Assembly (NCBI RefSeq): GCF_000372725.1
Contig: NW_005202368.1
Span: 440,474 to 504,473, forward strand
Source of the DNA: Emiliania huxleyi CCMP1516
Taxonomy: Eukaryota; Haptophyta; Isochrysidales; Noelaerhabdaceae
DNA: 64,000 bases
Direction: 5' to 3'
Made by a program: the position numbers and the translations under genes. Positions 1-10,264 of this stretch are shown in pieces. Under the pieces are notes generated by a model that was given only the letters and a program-made list of their open reading frames with translations, had not been told where the DNA came from and ran no database searches. The stretch's first letter is position 1; every line of letters begins with the position of its first letter.

Positions 1-415
1 GAGCGACCCAACTCGTCGACATCGTCCGATGATGGTGCCGCAAAGTCAGCCTTCGGAGGCTATCGTGGGGTCGAGCCGGCAGTAGCCGTGACATGTGGTT
101 CCACCACCCCTCGTAGGCTTTGCCTCTGACCGCCACCGTTCCCAGGCTGCCTAATGGGATGGAAAGGAAGGCTCGGCGAGCGTATAGAAGCGTGCTCGAC
201 CTCGTCGTGGCAACCTGTACGGCAGCGCTGGTAGGCGCGATGAGCGTCGTGCCACCTGACCCGAGACGGGTCGCAGGCGTCGTACCGAGCGCGTCGAGAC
301 CGTGTCCTGATGTGATCTGCACGGGTGAGTCACGTCGGCGTCAAAGGAGCGACGTGCGACCTGTCAGAGCTTGATCTCCAATCTCAGCGGCGTCGAGTCG
401 TCTCCGGCGGCGACA
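1..415. other. No supported gene
   Basis: Several short frames are open on both strands but none shows a recognisable domain or a convincing start. I see no promoter or RNA gene. The stretch ends at the hairpin element that begins at 416. Confidence 0.5.
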
Positions 416-554
416 ATTTTGTCCCTCCCCAGGACGCACAGAGGCAGCTGTGACCCCGCCGAGTGGACGGGGGCACTCCGCGCCACCTGCCGAGTGCCCC
501 CGTCCACTTGGCGGGGTCGCAGCTGCCTCTGGAAGGCACCGAGAGGGACAAAAT
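416..554. repeat. Long imperfect inverted repeat (MITE-like hairpin)
   Basis: The left arm (416-427 and 440-477) pairs with the right arm (492-530 and 543-554). The two long blocks differ at only about two positions, and the outermost blocks read ATTTTGTCCCTC and its complement. The loop is about 14 bases. Such a 139-bp foldback suits a miniature inverted-repeat element. No target duplication is obvious, so mobility is inferred. Confidence 0.6.
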
Positions 555-636
555 GGCGCAAATGGTCAAATCAAGGTTTTGTAACGCGAGCTGTGCCACA
601 GTGAAATGGCACTAGCCTATGACACAGCTGTCGTTT

Positions 637-1134
637 TCATCGAAATAATATCGACTCTTCCGCCTCCGTCGCCTCCGCCTCGAGCTCGTAGTAGAAGTAC
701 GAGTACGTCGAGTTGTGCCCAGGTACGCCGTCGGTCATCGATTCAACAAACGACTCTTCCTTCGCAAGCACGTTCTCAAGAAACCACGAGCCGGCCGCCT
801 CGGCGCCCCACACCTCGTTCTCAACCACAAAGGCGGCCGAATGCGCCAGCCCGCTCATGATGCTCCGTGCGACTGTGAAGTGAAAGCCGCGCCCTCCTTG
901 GAAGCGGCCTCGGCGGTGGTGGCGATGGTGGTGGTGGCGCCTCGGGAGCCACTCGGCGGTGGAGGTGGCGAAGGAAGTGTGGCCGTGCAGTTTCTCTGAA
1001 GCTAGTGGCGCGCCGGCCGCACAAGCGAAGGCGACAAGCGTGAGGCAGAGCCCTCCCAGGATGAGGGCAGAACTTCTGCACAGCCGGGCGCGCGTGCCAG
1101 ACCTCGCAACCGGCCCGGAGGGCGTCGCGATCAT
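637..1134 (-). CDS. Hypothetical small secreted or membrane protein
   Basis: A 165-residue single-exon frame. Residues about 24-42 are strongly hydrophobic (LILGGLCLTLVAFACAAGA) after a basic N-terminus, as in a signal peptide or signal anchor. A His/Arg-rich segment follows at about 65-78. The tail is acidic and aromatic (STYSYFYYELEAEATEAEES) and contains an N-glycosylation motif NST. No known family is recognised. The start at 1134 is the first Met and gives a typical basic pre-hydrophobic region. The opposite strand is also open in GC-rich frames, but those lack any protein-like pattern. Function unknown. Confidence 0.5.
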   Translation of the reverse strand: MIATPSGPVARSGTRARLCRSSALILGGLCLTLVAFACAAGAPLASEKLHGHTSFATSTAEWLPRRHHHHRHHRRGRFQGGRGFHFTVARSIMSGLAHSAAFVVENEVWGAEAAGSWFLENVLAKEESFVESMTDGVPGHNSTYSYFYYELEAEATEAEESILFR

Positions 1135-1478
1135 GCCGGGCCGGAACGGCTTCCTTAGAAAAGAATTCTTAAAAGTGAAGCCTCTCCCCTTATGGTTTTA
1201 TTTCGTGGCCAGGACCCCGAAGGCAGCGCTGTCAGCCCACGTCTCTGCCATTGTTGAACGACAACGAGATGAGAGCTGTGATCCGTGCGTCTTGTCTTGA
1301 TTTTTTGAGAGGGGAGAGACATGCAAATTGCGGCGTACACTAAAAACAAAGACGTTCGGCGGCGGCTTCTCGCCCACCGCCGTTCTCAAGCTGCGCCGCC
1401 TCGCGCGCAAAGTCGCGCGCGGCAGCGTCGACCGCACGGCCTACTCGCCCAAGTACTCGCTCTCTTTTATGTCCCACC

Positions 1479-1637
1479 ATGCAGAGCGCATCTCTCTCTC
1501 TGTTGTGCGAGGCGTACGCGAAGCGCACCAGGCACGATATCGACAGGCAGGAGAAGATCATCACAGGAGAAGTCATCGACGAGAACAAGCAGAGGATCGT
1601 CGGGTCTTCCCCCAAGATTTCCCCTGCGCCGGAATAG
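1479..1637 (+). CDS. Possible small protein or terminal exon, unknown
   Basis: This frame encodes 52 residues with a well-mixed charged composition (around RHDIDRQEKIITGEVIDENK) and ends in TAG at 1635. It may be the last exon of a longer gene, because an upstream block at 1358-1460 is open in another frame and rich in Lys/Arg (LKLRRLARKVARG). No splice junction could be fixed and the minus strand is also open there. It is reported only because its composition is less biased than that of shadow frames nearby. Confidence 0.25.
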   Translation: MQSASLSLLCEAYAKRTRHDIDRQEKIITGEVIDENKQRIVGSSPKISPAPE

Positions 1638-1709
1638 CGAGGCGTGATGTCTGATGAAGCGGCGGAGGCATGCGTTGCGGGATTGGAGAGGGGAGGGCTG
1701 GGGTGCATG

Positions 1710-1893
<184 letters not shown>

Positions 1894-2140
1894 GATGTGG
1901 TCCACCGAGAGCACCCTGATCGAGCTTTGTGAGACTCTGTCGACGCACAGACTCCACACGAGTGCCTTTTTGGAGGGGGCCTGGAGTGATTGCTACATGA
2001 TTGGGCCAGAGCGCGATGTTGCACGACACGCGGCGGTCCGGTTGAGGAGGTGTTCATCCTTCATGCGTGGGGTGCGTGTTGCTACCGCCGTAGTACCCTT
2101 TCGGGATGAGGGCTCTGGTGTCGGTCGGAACACGGCTACT

Positions 2141-3278
2141 ATGGCAGAGCACGTCGACGATGCGGCTGCCTGCGGCGGCGGCACCTTCGCGGTTCGCGCC
2201 CATAGCCTGCACTTCGAAACGGCCGCCACGCAGCTCAATTATCCTTCACCACAGCGTGTCTTCAATTCTCCTTCGCTGCGTCAAATACTGGCTGGCCGTT
2301 GGGTTTACGTGTTCGGCGACTCCTCGTCGCGTGGGCTGTTTCTGTCGCTGTACCAGCAGCTCACGCGAGGTGACGGCTTCGATCCATCGGATTGGCTGGG
2401 CGTCGAGCGAAACATTGCGCTGCTTGGCTTCGCCGACGCCATCGTCTCCAATGCAGGCGATCTGGTCAACGTCCGCAGCGCCCGGAAGCACAAGGTTGCA
2501 GTAAGCTCCGACCTGTCCGGGCAGCTGAAATTGGTCAATGGAGCGGCGCGCTGCGTCGATGCGTATCACGTGGCGCATGTTCACCACCGCTCGAAGGCTG
2601 CAGAGCGATCCGTTCGTCGAGCTGCGCGCCAGCGTCGACAGTGCAGCTCCGGACTGCCACGTCGTCCAGCTCGGCGCGTGGGATGACATGCGGCACACCG
2701 CGCTCGAGGTGTACGCGAGGGACCTCTTCGATGGGCTCGCAGGGTGGCGACGAGCTGCGAGAGTCGCGATGATGGGGGCGGCGCCAGCGCTGGTCTTCAG
2801 CACCGCCCCGGTGCCACTCCGCGCTGCTCACGGCGGGGACGCGTGCGGTGCATGGCATGAGGCGATGTGGGCGCGGCAGAATTGGACGGTTGTTACCGCG
2901 GGCATCCATCTGCTCAATCGCGCGCGATCTGCGGCCCTGCTCCAGCGTGACCTCGCGAACGAGACGTGCCCCTGCCTCTCCCCGATCGCACGGATGCGTG
3001 CACGCGGAGGCAGGTTTGAGTCCATGTACTACCATCCGCCGCACCTGCACAACCTCTGGGACGTGCAGCAGCTCGCCGGCCATCTGCGCGAGCAGTGGGC
3101 CGTCCATGTCCATCTAGCGAGCGCTGTGCGCGAGGCACCACGCCGGCGCGGCGCGTCTGTCACGGTCGGGCTGGCACAGGACGTCCGTGCTGGCTGCTGC
3201 TGCGAATTGCCGAGCAACCTGAGCGTCGAGGCCGGGCAGATTGGAATGTGGGCAAACCTCTGCAGAGTCAGTCTTTGA
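2141..3278 (+). pseudogene. SGNH/PC-esterase-like protein with a frameshift
   Basis: The first frame (2141 to about 2555) contains GRWVYVFGDSSSRGLFLSLY. The GDSSSR block matches the GDS(x)R catalytic-Ser motif of plant and algal PC-esterase/SGNH acyl-esterases. The frame then shifts by one: from about 2553 to 3278 the good frame gives MRITWRMFTTARRL, HVVQLGAWDDMRH and a distal NLWDVQQLAGHLRE. Neither frame alone is a full protein, so a one-base indel lies near 2530-2560. It is either an assembly error, a recent pseudogene or a tiny unrecognised intron. Such enzymes usually act on glycans in the secretory pathway. Here only the fold class is inferred. The start is the Met after the repeat tract and could lie further upstream. 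Confidence 0.5.
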
Positions 3279-3398
3279 GGTATGTGCTGCGTGGTAGTGT
3301 GGCACAGCACGCGTTGTGTTGCCGCGTGGTTGGGTTGTTGGTTGGTGGTGGTGATGTAGGGCTGGTGGGACCCTTGATTGATGGCTGCAGTTTCCAAG
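3279..3398. other. 3' flank, no feature seen
   Basis: Short non-coding stretch between the esterase-like gene and an interspersed repeat. No terminator-like or RNA structure stands out. Confidence 0.4.
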
Positions 3399-3542
3399 AT
3401 AAGGTAAGGTAAGGTAAATTTCTCCACACACACAAAGTGGTGGGGCAAGGGGGTGCGACCCTCGCATCTCCACACCCGGACACGGGCAGGAGCCCCACGG
3501 CATTCAAAGTGCAAGCACTGGCCCGGTGCACGTGGGTGAGCA
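3399..3542 (-). repeat. Introner-like family A, copy 1
   Basis: Read on the minus strand it runs from GCTCACCCACGTGCACCGGG to TTACCTTACCTTACCTTA. Copies of the same ~140-bp unit lie at 26996-27140, 38485-38625, 58302-58440 and 59727-59858. The copy at 38485 is precisely an intron. No coding gene was recognised around this copy, so whether it is spliced is unknown. Confidence 0.8.
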
Positions 3543-3854
3543 GCCTGCCCCTCCCTCCCGACAAACCACGAACTCCCGCACACACACAATCGCACTCTGG
3601 CCATCGAATGACTCCGAATGACTCACTGTGTGTGCTAAGACAGAATCTCCGCAGACAGCCAAAACGGGCCGTGCCGCGTTTGTGGTGTCCTCTCAAGCAC
3701 TAGCATCTGGGCGCCGCACTCGAGTGGGCGGGTCACATCTATGTGGGCCCAGTGCGCACTAGGCGCATATGCTAGTGCTATCCTGCCCTATGGGAGGCAG
3801 AGGGATGGGGGGCGGGGGGGGCAGAGGTAAGGTGGGGTGAGACTGGGGAGGACC
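3543..3854. other. No supported gene
   Basis: GC-rich spacer. It contains the 12-base string GCACTAGCATCT near 3700 and a G-rich tract near 3810-3822. No frame with protein character was seen. Confidence 0.4.
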
Positions 3855-4760
3855 TCAGAGATCCTCCATGGGGGTGGGGTCCGGCTCGAAAAGGTCAAAG
3901 TGCTCGATGCCGGTCCCGCCATCGCCGCCGACGCCGTCGCCCTCGTCCGCCTCGGAGGCGGAGGTCGTCGGGCGGGGCGCCTCGCCCGTCGCGAACCTGC
4001 CGCCGAACACGGCGTCGGCCGGCGCCGAGGCGCCGGCAGCCGTGATCAGGTCGGCGACCTTTCGGTCCCTGCAGGCCGCATCAATTTTGCCGCTCCGGGA
4101 CGGCTCGTAGAGCTCGTTGGCGAGCCAGTCCCGGGCGACCTTCGTCGCCACGGAGCCCAGAGGGACCATGGCGTACACCAGGTCGCCGAACCCGCTGCCC
4201 CCCTCGGGAGGCAGCGAGTAGGCGACCTGAATATTGGACCCGCTGGGGTTGCGCGCCGCCTGCGCCGCAGCCTCCAAGCCCTCCATCACGAACTCGACGT
4301 TCTCGCGCAGCTGCGCGTGCGGGTAGTCCGCACGCTCGGCCTCGCTCGCGGCCGCCGCCGCAGCCTTCCTCTCCGCCTTGTTCGCCTTCTGCCGGGCCTT
4401 TTTGGCCCTGCGAGCCGCGGCCCGAGCATCCTTCTGCTCCTCCGTCGGCTCCTGCTTCCGCGACGCGGTGCGCTCGACGATCGAGCGCTCCGCCGCCTGC
4501 ACCGGCTCGCGGTCGCCCGCGGCCTTCTCGGACTTCAGCTCGAAGGTCGCCGTCCCGTAGCCAGGGCACTCATACCTGAGCTGCGACACACCTGCGAGCC
4601 TTGCGGCAATGAGGCAGTCTTCCATGTGCGCGCGATCGCAGCGATTCCAGGGTCGTCCGCGGCGCGTTCCCGGCGGCCCGACGGTGGCCGGCGCTTGCGC
4701 GCCAGCCCCGTCCGCCGCCGGCTCCGCGGCCGCGGTCCCTGTCATAGCTACGCGCACCAT
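3855..4760 (-). CDS. Ala/Lys-rich hypothetical protein
   Basis: A 301-residue frame starting at MVRVAMTG (4760). In-frame Mets at 4877 and 4745 are alternatives. The N-terminal third is Pro/Gly-rich, followed by RCDRAHMEDCLIAARLAGVS and an aromatic block RYECPGYGTATFEL. A highly basic helical segment (KDARAAARRAKKARQKANKA) could be a coiled coil or nucleic-acid-binding region. The C-terminal part contains GSGFGDLVYAMVPLGSV and a very acidic tail. Codon composition differs between the strands and only this frame gives such order. I do not recognise the family. A transposon-borne protein is possible. Confidence 0.45.
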   Translation of the reverse strand: MVRVAMTGTAAAEPAADGAGAQAPATVGPPGTRRGRPWNRCDRAHMEDCLIAARLAGVSQLRYECPGYGTATFELKSEKAAGDREPVQAAERSIVERTASRKQEPTEEQKDARAAARRAKKARQKANKAERKAAAAAASEAERADYPHAQLRENVEFVMEGLEAAAQAARNPSGSNIQVAYSLPPEGGSGFGDLVYAMVPLGSVATKVARDWLANELYEPSRSGKIDAACRDRKVADLITAAGASAPADAVFGGRFATGEAPRPTTSASEADEGDGVGGDGGTGIEHFDLFEPDPTPMEDL

Positions 4761-4877
4761 GGGGCGAAGTGCCCGCCGTGTGTGAACGTCCAAGAAGTTC
4801 GACTGCGGCGAGTACGACTCGGACGACGACGGACGCGGGCCCTGCGCACGCAACAATTCCACTACAACCCCAAACAT

Positions 4878-5684
4878 TTCGAGTAGACTGAATCCGAACC
4901 CGGTGTTTCTAAACACCACCCTATATTCTAAAATCGGCGGTCGGCTACTCGCACGCCTTTGGACACCACAAGGCGAGGTACTTCGAGCGAGTTTCTTTTT
5001 CTGGTGCCGTGTTTCTTTTTCGTGAAGGCACCCGCAGCCGTAAAACCGAGAATGCCTTCCTGAACTTGCAGCTCTGGCCGGGGCGGGTGTGTGGCGCGTG
5101 TTGGGCGCGCGAGTGTGTGAGCTGCCCGATGCGGCGGAGTGATCGACGATGTGCGTGACGCGCCCGCGCGCGGTGCGCGCGGGCGCCTGGTATGCGCGGC
5201 GTGCCACGCGGGCGCTGCCGTTGCCGGCGCTGTGGGTGCTGCGTGAGGTGTGGACGTGGCTTGCGGCTGAGGCCCTTGCGACTCTGTAACGAACGTGTGT
5301 CGGGTGGTGGGGCCCCGGGGGGGGTTTGGGAGTTGTTACTTCTCCTTTCTCTCGAAAGCGCGCGAAGCGTCGGCGGGGCAGTCGCCGTGCCCAGTGGGCG
5401 GGTCCCTCTACTACCCCACGCCGCGGGGGTCCCACAGGGTGTTGGGAGGCGCGGTGCGCGCCTGGGGGGGGGGGGAGGGGAGGGGGGGTGGGGGGGTGGC
5501 CCCTGGACGCCTCGTACCGCTGCTTCCGCAGCCATGTTGCAGCGGTCCGGTCAGCGCTCAGCGGTGTGTCGTGTGCGGGCAAGAATCCAGAAACGAACCG
5601 CGCGTGCGTAGACGTGTAAGGTACTCAGTAGTCAAATAGAGCCGCACGTGAGTAATTTCACTAGCACACACACTAAACCGCGGG
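4878..5684. other. GC-rich spacer, no supported gene
   Basis: This lies upstream of the Ala/Lys-rich gene and downstream of the JmjC gene stop. It contains a G-rich run at about 5464-5500. Pyrimidine-rich TTTCTTTTT motifs near 4996-5020 could belong to a promoter, but nothing decisive was seen. Confidence 0.4.
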
Positions 5685-5875
5685 TCACCCTTTCGAGGCG
5701 GATGCGGCGCCCATCCCCGTGGGGTCTGCTAAATAGGCGACCCGCGCGTCCGGCGGCAGGTGCGGCGCCACCGCCTCGGCCGACGTCGCCCAGAAGCGGT
5801 TCACAGAGAGCACGTGGTGAGGGTCGCCGTTGGAACCGCCACCGCCGCCACCGCCGCCCCCTCCCCTGCCGCTGC

Positions 5876-5909
<34 letters not shown>

Positions 5910-6834
5910 GCCACCGCCACCGCCGCCACCGCCACCGCCGCCACCGCCGCCACCGCCGCCACCGCCGCCGCCACCGCCACCGCCGCCGGAGGGGCCAAGG
6001 CCGCGTATCTCGTGCGCGGCACAAGCGGGGAGGAAGAGCAGCTCGCCTGCGCGAGATTCAGCCGAGAGATGGAGATATGGCCGTGATGCGGCCGAGGTAC
6101 AGCCGAGAGGCAGCCGAGAGGTAGCCGAGAGGTAGCCGAGAGACATAGACATAGCCGAGAGGCATTCAAGACATACCACCCTCGTCCCAGGCGAACCAAC
6201 TATGAGCAGCTCGCCTTGACCGAGGTGCAGCCGAGATGTGGCCGAGGTGCAGCCGAGGCAAGCCTCTCTGATCAAATCCCTCATCACACACACACATCAC
6301 AAATGGGCAGGAGATCAGAATCTCATCGATACCAGCCCCTTGCGCTCTCTTCACACCGGCGCTCTCACAACAGACCGTGGGTCACACGAGATATGGGGAG
6401 ATATGGGGAGATATGGGGAGATATGGCGCTCTCACGGCAGATTGTGGGTCACACGGGGCCGACTACAGTGTGCAGCGGGGAGGCGGAGGGCTACTCGTAC
6501 CGGGAGATATGGGCAGATATGGGCAGATATGGGGAGATATGGGGAGTACCTGGACCGAGTGTGACCTCGTACCGGGAGATATGGGCAGATATGGGCAGAT
6601 ATGGGCAGATATGGGGAGATATGGGGAGTACCTGGACGGAGTGTGACCTCGTACCGGGAGATATGGGCAGATATGGGCAGATATGGGGAGATATGGGGAG
6701 TACCTGGACGGAGTGTCACCTCGTACCTTGCCGCCAGCGCCTCCCGCAGAGCGGGATCGAGCTCACCGCCGCTCCCATCGCCGCCGCTCCCCTCGCCGCC
6801 GCCACTGCCGCCGCCCCCGCCCCTGCCGCTGCCA

Positions 6835-6885
<51 letters not shown>

Positions 6886-8492
6886 GAGTCTGCCGCCGCC
6901 TCGAGGGCGCGGCGAAGGGCGAGGCGCGAAAAGGCCCACGACATGCCTGAGAAGAAGAAGAAGAAGAATGAGAACCGTACGAAGACCACGCGCAGCAACA
7001 GCAATCGCCTTGTGGGTCGACGGCGTGTGGCCGGAGCGCGCGCCAGTGGCTCGGCGGGAAGACTAGCACCTCCTTCTCCCCGGAGAGCTGCAGCTTAATT
7101 AATTAATTAATTAATTAACTAAGTAATTAATTAACACACTCCTTCTCCCCGGAGAGCTGCAGCAGCGTCCCATCGGTGACGTCGATATGGAGGGGCTCAG
7201 TGTGGCCCGCCTACGACGTGTCTGGGAGGTGTCTAGGAAGTGTCTAGGAGGTGTCTAGGAGGTGTCTAGGAGGTGTCTAGGAGATGTCTAGGAGGTGTCT
7301 AGGAAGTGTCTAGGAGGTGTCTAGGAGGTGTCTAGGAAGTGTCTAGGAGGTGTCTAGGAAGTGTCTAGGAGGTGTCTAGGAGGTGTCTAGGAGGTGTCTA
7401 GGAGGTGTCTAGGAAGTGTCTAGGAGGTGTCTAGGAGGTGTCTAGGAAGTGTCTAGGAGGTGTCTAGGAAGTGTCTAGGAGGTGTCTAGGAGGTGTCTAG
7501 GAGGTGTCTAGGAAGTGTCTAGGAGGTGTCTAGGAAGTGTCTACGAAGTGTCTAGGAAGTGTCGTAGGAAGTAGTGGGCCCGCCGGCCCCCACCACGCGT
7601 TGACCAGCGGGCCGTACAGCGCGTGCCTGATTAACTAAGTCATCCGTGGTGAATGAATGACCGAATTAGTCGATGAGGCGGCCGTACAGCGCGCGCCTAA
7701 TACCGCACCACGGAGCCTGAGCCCACACCGGAGTCGATGCTCTGGAGGTATCGTACTAGGCCGTAGCAGCGCGTGCATGCGCAAGCCGCATGCTTCGCCG
7801 ACGGCGTCGAAGAGCGGCGCGAGGACGGCACCGGCGCGCGACGAGGCGACATCGCTTTGGACGTAGCAGTCGTTGGAGGCGGCGATGCCGGACCTGTTCA
7901 CAGCGGGAAGAGCTGCGAAGAGACGCTGTTTGCAGAAGGCTCCCCGCCGACAACGACGCCGAACCTGTTCACAGCAGTAGAAGTGGTGAAGGAGACGTTC
8001 GCCGCAGCCGTTGGCGGCGGCGATGCCGGACCGGATCGAGTCAGCGAAGAGCGGCGCTGTCGTCGTCACCGTGCTCCGCATGTGCTTCCGGCCCGTCCAC
8101 CGATCGGGACTCGTCGCGTACCCGTCTCCACCGTGGATGCGGCACGTCAGCGGCAGGTGAGCGCCGACCGCCGCGGCAAAGCCGCTCAGCCCCCAGTCCT
8201 CTCGGGCGAGCGCGCCGAGCGTGCCCTCGACGAGCAGCGGTGTGCCCTCGCGCTGGTGCCGGGCAAACACGCGCGGCGAAAGCTGCGTGGCGTGGATCCG
8301 CTCCACAGCCCGGCCGGTGCGAGGCACGAGGCAGAGCGGCCGCAGCGGCGGGCGCGGGAGCGTGGATCGCCTGTCGATGGCGTGACGCCGGCTCGCCCAC
8401 GAACTGCGCACTGTGAAGGCGGCAGTAGTGCACTCTGGCATGAGGTGGAACGAGGCTGCTCTGAGGAGCGGGCCGCGAGCAAAGCAAACCAC
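5685..8492 (-). CDS. JmjC/cupin-8 domain oxygenase, 7 exons
   Basis: Predicted Fe(II)/2-oxoglutarate dioxygenase of the FIH/JMJD7-like cupin-8 class. Exons in order are 8492-8032, 7893-7777, 7626-7584, 7210-7142, 7072-7009, 6946-6704 and 6046-5685. They total 1,359 bases (452 residues) and keep frame throughout. Exon 3 gives YGPLVNAWWGP and exon 4 gives GHTEPLHIDVTDG, supplying the HxD iron ligands (about H215 and D217). Exon 7 gives ELLFLPACAAHEIRGL with the distal His (about 344), then VLSVNRFW. The substrate is unknown. Exons 6 and 7 each encode a long poly-Gly run. Donors are GT, GC, GC, GA, GC and GT, and five introns open with an echo of the next exon. The start could also be the Met at 8441. 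Confidence 0.82.
5835..5990. repeat. GGC/GGT trinucleotide tract (poly-Gly coding)
   Basis: Interrupted GCC/ACC triplets on the plus strand encode poly-Gly inside the last JmjC exon, between the distal-His block and SNGDPHHVLSVNRFW. A similar tract at about 6765-6885 lies in exon 6. Confidence 0.85.
6368..6703. repeat. GGGGAGATAT minisatellite with exon-end copies
   Basis: Part of JmjC intron 6. Runs of GGGGAGATAT and GGGCAGATAT alternate with two extra diverged copies of the preceding exon's 3' end (around 6535-6575 and 6630-6660). Each unit therefore carries exon tail plus donor plus repeat. Confidence 0.85.
7211..7583. repeat. 11-bp minisatellite filling JmjC intron 3
   Basis: About thirty tandem copies of an 11-base unit, AGGTGTCTAGG or AAGTGTCTAGG, make up the intron between exons 3 and 4. 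The intron opens with GCGGGCCCAC, which echoes the start of exon 4. Confidence 0.9.
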
Positions 8493-8709
8493 ACGGGCGT
8501 CTTCGCTGTTTATTCACAGCACGCCTACCCTGGGGTCGCCTCGTGAATAAACGAGTTCTGGCTCGCTGCTCTTACTGCAGCCGCCTCCGAGGCCGGCGCT
8601 GGCTGGCTCACCTCGCCAGTGCTGTCCAAGCCTGCGAGAGGCGTGTCGGCTCGCCGCCTGCGTCGCCCGCGGCGGGCGCGCGTGGCGTGCCGCTGGTCGG
8701 GAGTGCCCA

Positions 8710-9213
8710 GCAGGCTGTGAGTATGTGTGTGTGGGCTGCTCCGAGGGGGCCCTCTGTGCGATCCGACGGGTAGGGGGGCTGTGCCCGGGCGGTGTCCGGT
8801 GTGGAGTCCCCTTCTGATCCCGCCTGGGATGTTGGGTGTGAGGTTGTGGCGGCTTCGATCCCAAGGGGGGGAGCTGATCCCACTCAATAACCAACTCTCA
8901 GGGGCAGTAGGTGGGCGAGCTTCAGGCACGCTCATCTCGATCGTCAAGACGTCGCTACGCGCGGTCTTCCGCGGGGGGAGCTGCGTCGACGGGTGCGGGA
9001 CCGCGGCGCGGCCAGTGCCGCGGCGAGGCCTCCGGCTGTTTGCGGCGGGCGGCTTGCTGCTCGCGGCGATGGCGAAAAACTCGTCTCGCCACACGCCAAG
9101 GGCTTATGCTCTGGCGAGACGTGAGGCGCATGCGCCCAGGAGGGGAGGGGGCATGTGTAACGACACTGCTAGAGATGCCTTTCGGGGCCCAGAGATAAAA
9201 CTTCTGTGATGCC
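8710..9213. repeat. Interspersed repeat R1, copy 1
   Basis: Nearly identical to 14928-15415 and, over its distal half, to 20600-20790. It carries the landmark TTATGCTCTGGCGAGACG and ends near GATGCCATGCGTGACC. Several frames are open in both directions but they are equally open in all copies, so no protein is called. It probably represents a non-autonomous mobile element. Confidence 0.75.
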
Positions 9214-9229
9214 ATGCGTGACCTCCCCC

Positions 9230-10107
9230 CCTCCCCCCCCCCTCCGGCCGCGGCCATGCAGCATGCCCTAACACTAAGTCGAGCAGCGCCCGCTCGGTGT
9301 TGCCGAAGGCGACAAAAGCCCCCTTCCAGCCGAGCCGGTCGCCACCCTTGCACGCAAGCGAGCTCGTGAGTTTCAAGTCGCCAACGAGGCGCACATGCCC
9401 TTTGCCGATGTTCGCCGCCGCCACGTCAGGTTGTTTTGGGTTACTGTAACTGAGGTGTGCAGTCGGCTCCATCTCGATGAGCATGCCCCACGCCGAGCGA
9501 AGGGTCTTGACGAGTCGTTTGAGCAGGTATTTGTGTCGTGTCGCGTGCTTCGCACGCGGGTTGACCATTGCGGCATCGCCGAGTTCTTCGTGCGGCTTGC
9601 CGTTTGGCGCCTTCTTGCCCGCCTCCACCGCCTGGCAGGCAACATCGAGCGGGAGGCCGAGGCGGCGCTGAACTGTAATGCGCATCGCCCACGTCTCCAT
9701 CTTCATATCATCCCGCATGGGGATCGCATTCAGGAAGGCGCCAGCCGACGGTGTACCGCCGCTGCGCCTGCTGTAAGAACTCGCTGGTAGACGAGAACTC
9801 CGGAAGAGGCAGCAGCTCCGCCGCCGGCGTAAGCTTGGGCGGGTGGTAGCGGCGCCGTCGCACCGCCTTGGTCTCCTGGAAGGGCCCGACGACGTCTTGG
9901 TATAGCGTGCGCCCGTCCCACTCGCGCCACGTCTTGCCGACCTCGTCGCGAAGGGCGCGGAGGTGTTTGTGAGCCTCCCGAAGCTCGTCGAAGCGCTCTC
10001 CCGGCGCGAGGGCCAATGGCTCGTGCAGCTCGCGTATCGGCCGCGTGACGAGGGCCCACGTGCCGACCCACGCCGCCTCACGGATGTCCATGGCACTGGT
10101 CAGGCCC
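9230..10107 (-). pseudogene. Retrotransposon RT, C-terminal half (interrupted)
   Basis: From 10107 downward the minus strand reads GMGLTSAMDIREAAWVGTWA, the typical GGLGLRSA-type block that follows the palm of algal non-LTR reverse transcriptases. The frame shifts near 9735. A second segment has MRDDMKMETWAMRITVQRRL and a basic HKYLLKRLVKTLRSAW block. The N-terminal side of the same gene sits at 15744-16043, on the far side of a 5.6-kb transposon. The copy is dead: split, frameshifted and apparently 5'-truncated next to the UNC93-like gene. Confidence 0.65.
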
Positions 10108-10115
10108 ATACCGCC
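10108..10115. repeat. Target-site duplication, left (ATACCGCC)
   Basis: An 8-base direct repeat abutting the transposon end at 10116. It is identical to 15736-15743. Removing the element plus one copy makes the RT frame continuous. Confidence 0.9.
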
Positions 10116-10254
10116 CTGAGGGGTGGCCCGTCTACCGTCTACCGGTAGACCGGGTAGACGGTAGACCATTTGGTAGACGAGTCTACCGGCAGTCTACCGG
10201 TAGACCGTAATGAACCTACGACCCCAGTCTACCGGTAGACTTGGTAGACCGCGG
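10116..10254. repeat. Left terminal inverted repeat
   Basis: Aligns base for base, with small indels, to the complement of 15576-15735 and ends at CCGCGG. It is composed largely of GTCTACCGGTAGAC palindromes. Confidence 0.9.
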
Positions 10255-10264
10255 TAGACTGGTC

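Noticed and set aside
4081-4886. Alternative frames over the Ala/Lys-rich gene (349-residue plus, 162-residue minus)
   Set aside because: They are Arg/Gly- or Leu/Arg-rich shadows typical of GC-rich DNA. Only the 3855-4760 minus frame shows ordered blocks.
5830-6135. Poly-Pro or Arg-rich proteins on the plus strand
   Set aside because: Shadows of GGC triplets that encode poly-Gly in the JmjC exon on the other strand.
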